From NCBI GenBank assembly GCA_036898135.1, contig CM072516.1, forward strand, positions 22,251,948-22,315,947: a DNA stretch of 64,000 nucleotides. Reading direction: 5' to 3'. Positions 59,498 through 64,000 of this stretch are shown here, in pieces. This DNA is from Oncomelania hupensis. Its lineage: Eukaryota; Mollusca; Gastropoda; Littorinimorpha; Pomatiopsidae. Each line of letters starts with the position of its first letter. Positions within the stretch are counted from its first letter, which is position 1. The notes below the pieces were generated by a model. That model saw nothing but the letters and a program-made list of their open reading frames with translations. It had not been told where the DNA came from and did not search any database. The position numbers were made by a program, and so were the translations under genes.

Positions 59498-62400
59498 GGT
59501 TTATCACACAGCCCACGACGAGGCCGTCCACCAAGCCAACAGAACAGACTCAAGCCACTATAGAACACTAAGGTTCGGGGTCAAGTGGAGCTACGGTAAC
59601 AGCGAAAAGTGGTGTCGCCACCGCATAAAACAAAAATCAAAGCATGACTAGAAGTATGAGGAGAAGTAGTCCAGTCTTTTCACGTCCTGGAGTTCTGGTT
59701 AATTAGCCCTGGGGCTTAGTTTCAATATAATCCACACACAAAAAGCGAAAGAAGAAAACCACAATGTCCACGAAACAAGTTCCACAAAGATTCACATTTA
59801 CTCAAAGAAGCTTTAGCAATTCAACAGATCTGACGATATCCAAGAGATATATTTGAGCACAAAACGTAGTTGATTTTCAAGCAGACTAAATAATCAAATA
59901 TTTAGGCTCACTAAATGTCTCCAGACAATGAACAACAGCCCAGTCAAAATGACATAAAAATCGTCCCTTTGTAGCAGCAGTATCAAAAGTGAAGAAGTAG
60001 CAAAGTATCACAAATGCTACGCCTGTAGTCTGTAGAACGGATGCTAATTGGTGACGCCCCGATTCGCTAACGTGTCAAATTAACACAATGATCCATCCAC
60101 CACAACAAAGTACATCATTATTTTGCTGGTAAACAAATCAGCATCTCAGTTCAAACTGCACGGTGTCTATAACCAGCAGTTATTGTTTTGTCTTACATAA
60201 ACCCAATGTGTACAACTTGTATTCCCTTTCTCGAATCGCTGAAAACAAAAGCTTTAGTTTGACTATGTTTCCTTTTCACCGAAACGGAGCAGAAAAACAT
60301 CATACTCGTTCGTCCACAAATAGACGATAACATTTCAAAATGCTCCTTTATCTCCTTTTATTTCTCTGTATAAAAACAACAGCAGGATTATTTTCCGTAA
60401 AATCCAGACTACTCTGTTTGCACAGTAACCCCAATGTTCACTGAATATAGAATATATTGTTTATGCTCTAACCCGAATTTTCACTTAATCTAAACAATAT
60501 TGTTTACTCTAACAGCCTCGTCGCCTATTCTCGTTGTCTCCTTCTTTCCAAACACGCCGTCCTCTTGACAGCCTATTCTAGACACATCGGCACTTGTAAT
60601 GATTGTCTCTAAATTCTTATTATAACATTTTTTTTCACACTCAAATATATACAGCATTACTTTGGACAAAAAGTCCTATGACTCTAAATTCAGAACATCT
60701 ACGAACCTAAATTTTAAACAGAGCATCACTCCGTATAAAACATTTTAATGTCATTTCCATTTACACTTGATTCCTTGAATAAAAAATATTTGTTTAAACC
60801 ATTTCCATTTACACAGCTAACTGTTACCCCCAAACTTAAAATAGTATTTCATGTATTTTAAAATCCTGTGTATGACCTTTCAATTATAAAATTTTCATTT
60901 TAAAGTCATTCTTAATTACCAAAATCAAAACAAAACATGAACACGCGCACACACACACACACATACACACACACGCACGCACACACACACACTACACGGT
61001 CAATTCGCCTAAAATAAAGGTTATTGTGAACTGACAGCGTCCACTTGACCGACAGTAGTTAATGCTAGCGACTTATGCAAAGGCGATAATTAAGGCGATT
61101 TTCAACAGTTATGCTTGTCACAAAGCCACTCTAGATTGTGAAGAGACTGATGGCTGTAATGGTAAATGTCAGTCCCAATGACGGCTCTTAATTGCCCAGT
61201 AAGAGTAGAAACAAAATGAAGCCACTACTGACTCAATCCAAATATTGAGGTTAGAACCAAACCAAAGGCGGTAGCTAAATCCAAACTTTATTTGCATCAG
61301 AATCGATCTAAAATTACTAAACTCAATTGCGGCTTCAATTTACTACACCAATTTAGCATCAGTCCATCGACCGCTAAAATAAAAGATTCAGAAGAACACC
61401 TTTATTATACATGTCGATTCATTTTTCGGTACCTCCAACTACACAAACACTTCTCTTACATTCACCCATTCTTTGTCGAACTTGTCAAAAAATACGCCAC
61501 TCGATTCCTCAGTAAAATCCGGCACAAATTATCCCGACTTGACAAATCCTACAACAACACAAAAGTCGGTAAAATTCACCGTGTTATGTGCCACAACAAC
61601 AGAATCTAGCAAAATCTCTCGCTTGTATTCAACAAGCTTCCTTGTTGTAGCACAGAGGATAGCTGTAGCTTGTAGCTAGCTGATGCAGAGCACGGTTGCA
61701 TGGAACTACTAGTACAAGGTAGATACTTGATTCTTTCTATAGCCTAGGCATGGCAGCCTCTGAGACTGAGAGAGGCACCAGACTTCCCCCTGCGTTGGCC
61801 TAGTAGTAGCTCTCTGCAGCCAGCTACAGCCGAGATCTTAGCTTCTGTGGCTACAGCGGGTGGTGGGAGTCGGAGCGAGTGTTGTAACGGGTCTACGAAG
61901 AGAAGAGGCAGACCAACTGTTGCTGAAGCTAGCCCACTATAAAATGACGGGAATCCAGCCGATGCTAAGAGCCGATGAAAACAATTTCACATTTGTTTTC
62001 CTTCCACTCATACTAAAGAAAAAAGCGTCCCCTCCTCCCTCCCCCCTGCACTACGGTAGCTTAGTATAACTCTGCGATATTTCCCTGGCGCCGGTGAAAA
62101 TAATTTAATTCTAATGGTCTTTTCTCCCATTTCTCATTAGACTTTTAATAAAGCTCTTATTTCAGTTCCAATACTGTAATACAAGTTTTTCTTCATTTCT
62201 TTGTCAATTATTTTTGTAAGTTCAATATTAGTTTACACTGTTAAAACAGAGTTAACAATCAAAATACTATGAAGACTCGCGGCACATATAGATTTTTTTT
62301 TTTACAAACCCACTAAAACAACCAAATAACGCTTAAAAATGACAGCATTCTTTAAGAGGTTAGCTTTATTGTTTATACTCGCCTAATTTATCTAATTAGT

Positions 62401-63985
62401 ATTCAATAAGAACCTGTGAACAATTTAACATTGTGACTACTTTAGACAGTGATTGTTTGGTTTTCGCGTCTTCTCTCCGTAATTGTTACTTGTTTGATAT
62501 ATTTATAATTTTTTGGGGGTGGTTCTGTTTGCTGTTAATCTTTACAAACAAACCTATTCTTACATCTGTCACAAGTCTCAACAGTTGCTGCGGTACTAAA
62601 ACTGTCAAAGCCTAAACAGTGCTGTAAGTAATCTCTCAGGAAGTCACCTAGCGAATGGGGAAGACAAAAATTCCAAGAGCGTAAACGAAAATACATAAAT
62701 TCAGTTCACTAAGTAGCGAAAACAACAGTTGGATGTGGTCCGTAAAGAAAAATAAATCTTAAATCTCCAAATCATTTTAAGTTTTAAAGTATTCAGATTC
62801 TGTTTCAAATCATTTTCATTTCAAGTCTTTAAAACGATTTAGTAACAAGAAGAAGAATATTAATTATTTAAAGGTCATTTAGCAAAACAACAGTTTCATA
62901 TGGTCTGGAGTTCGTAAAAGAAAACAAAACATATCAGAACCATTTTATGTTTTAAACTATTTTAAAATATTCAGATCCCATTTCAAATCGGTTTTTATTT
63001 ACAGCCTGTGAAAGATTTTGTTACAAGAAGAAATCAATTCGTTCGCTAGGTTCATTGTACAGAAGACGTGAAGACACAGCAAGTAGAGAAGAGTCTGCCT
63101 TAGAACCATTCCACTATGAAAATAGCATCCAAAACTTCAAGCTTTAAACACCTGATTAAAGTGTATCCCTCAAATGTAAAGAAGTAAAAAAAATGTGCAA
63201 ATCAAAGATGGAAGAAAGGAAAGAAGAAATCCGTTGCACCATTCCAAGAGTAACTGAAAATCGGATGAAGAAAAATCCCAACTAGGTCAGGGTGGTTTTG
63301 TATTATAAGCTCGCTCCTGTAAAGCATGGTTTGTTTGTCATTAAGTGTTTTCTTCGAATAAAATACTTGTTTAAATCAACTAGAAAGAAAGGAGTACATT
63401 TTAACTAAATTAATAATGAATACAGGAAATCCATTGCACTATTCATTAAGACTATCGTCAAGAGACATTTTGGGTAACAAGTTGGCTCTTCATCTTCACA
63501 CTGAAGACACAGAAAATATTTTTTTTATTGCTGGGTTGTCGGCACGACCACTTAAGTGTCAGGATAAATGCAATACGTCGACCTTAAATTCTGCATGGCA
63601 TAGAACATTGTACACAGCTGTAGAAAATCAAATACCCCAAACCGCCGAATTCTTCAGCCTCTTCCCATCTAATCCACCCACTTCCTGTGTACCCCTCAAC
63701 GCCGAATTCTTCAGCCTCCTCCAACTATCACCACCCACCTCTCTCCCACCACCCTTTCCTGTTTTTCAATTCTCCAGTCTAAAATCATTTTGTCTAAAAG
63801 ATGCTAAATGAAACAGACTGACACAGGTTTTAAAATAAGAGCAGAAGATTAAAAAAATATTCACCGAAATGAAAACATAAACTTGTATTTAAATTATAAT
63901 TTAGTTGTCAAAGAAAATATGCAGCGTCAGTGAACTGTCCCACATGCTAATTAAGAGTTCGTGAGCCTTCCCCCCCCCCCCGCCT
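59498..63985. other. Gene-free stretch
   Basis: A/T-rich sequence with a GC-richer patch at 61740-61990 and a direct repeat GCCGAATTCTTCAGCCTC at 63643 and 63701. It holds no recognised domain. If the FN3 exon belongs to a minus-strand gene, this is its upstream intron. Confidence 0.45.
60941..60992. repeat. (AC)n microsatellite
   Basis: AC units with a few GC and AT interruptions. Confidence 0.95.
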
Positions 63986-64000
63986 CTTCTCTCTCTCTCT
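63968..64000. repeat. C-rich tract and (CT)n run at window edge
   Basis: A run of C followed by CT units. The repeat continues beyond the window. Confidence 0.85.

Noticed and set aside
63416..63811. 131-codon plus-strand frame
   Set aside because: Low complexity with an internal direct repeat (NAEFFSL twice), Pro/Ser-rich end and no recognised domain.

Overview
The window looks like non-coding DNA from a large, repeat-rich animal genome, most probably a marine mollusc (gastropod-like). The reasons are spliced genes with GT..AG introns, no bacterial operon structure, about 60% A+T background, very dense microsatellites ((GA)n, (GAA)n, (ATT)n, (CA)n), several tRNA-derived SINE families, LINE 3' ends and a two-gene ISL2EU-type DNA transposon. 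The mollusc assignment is an inference from repeat style, not from a diagnostic gene.

Layout. 0-6 kb: minisatellites, a SINE, and copy A of an unusual ~580-bp retroposon. 6-12.5 kb: a LINE 3' end, a possible orphan exon near 8 kb, a SINE, and a mariner-like MITE with TA duplications. 14.6-16 kb: a CpG-rich 594-bp MITE with 41-bp inverted ends and TTCT duplications, then a SINE. 19.4-20.4 kb: an old ~185-bp tandem repeat. 25.9-29.5 kb: a ~180-bp tandem array carrying CRE octamers, followed by a broken minus-strand gene whose product combines an N-terminal Cys/His zinc-binding region, a FEN1/XPG-like (PIN-fold) nuclease signature and a C-terminal Cys-rich CXC tail.

33.9-42.56 kb: the best-defined object, an 8.65-kb ISL2EU-class element. 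It has inverted ends at possible TA duplications and two convergent spliced genes, a THAP + DDE transposase (+) and a SWIM + YqaJ-type exonuclease (-). Each gene carries one small frameshift; otherwise they are close to complete. Its central spacer has been colonised by SINEs, a LINE fragment and copy B of the 580-bp retroposon. In this class the DDE protein is thought to cut and join, while the YqaJ nuclease is an accessory protein whose role is not settled.

44.8-50 kb: SINEs, copy C of the retroposon with a perfect 13-bp duplication, and two (GGATA)n-tailed LINE 3' ends. 52.9-53.8 kb: a further inverted-repeat element. 54-58.4 kb: simple repeats. 58.9-59.5 kb: the only convincing host exon, a symmetric phase 1-1 fibronectin-III exon on the minus strand, most like the first FN3 domain of LAR-type receptor tyrosine phosphatases. 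No other exon of that gene was recognised, so most of the window could be a giant intron of it or the intergenic space beyond it. 59.5-64 kb shows no recognisable gene.
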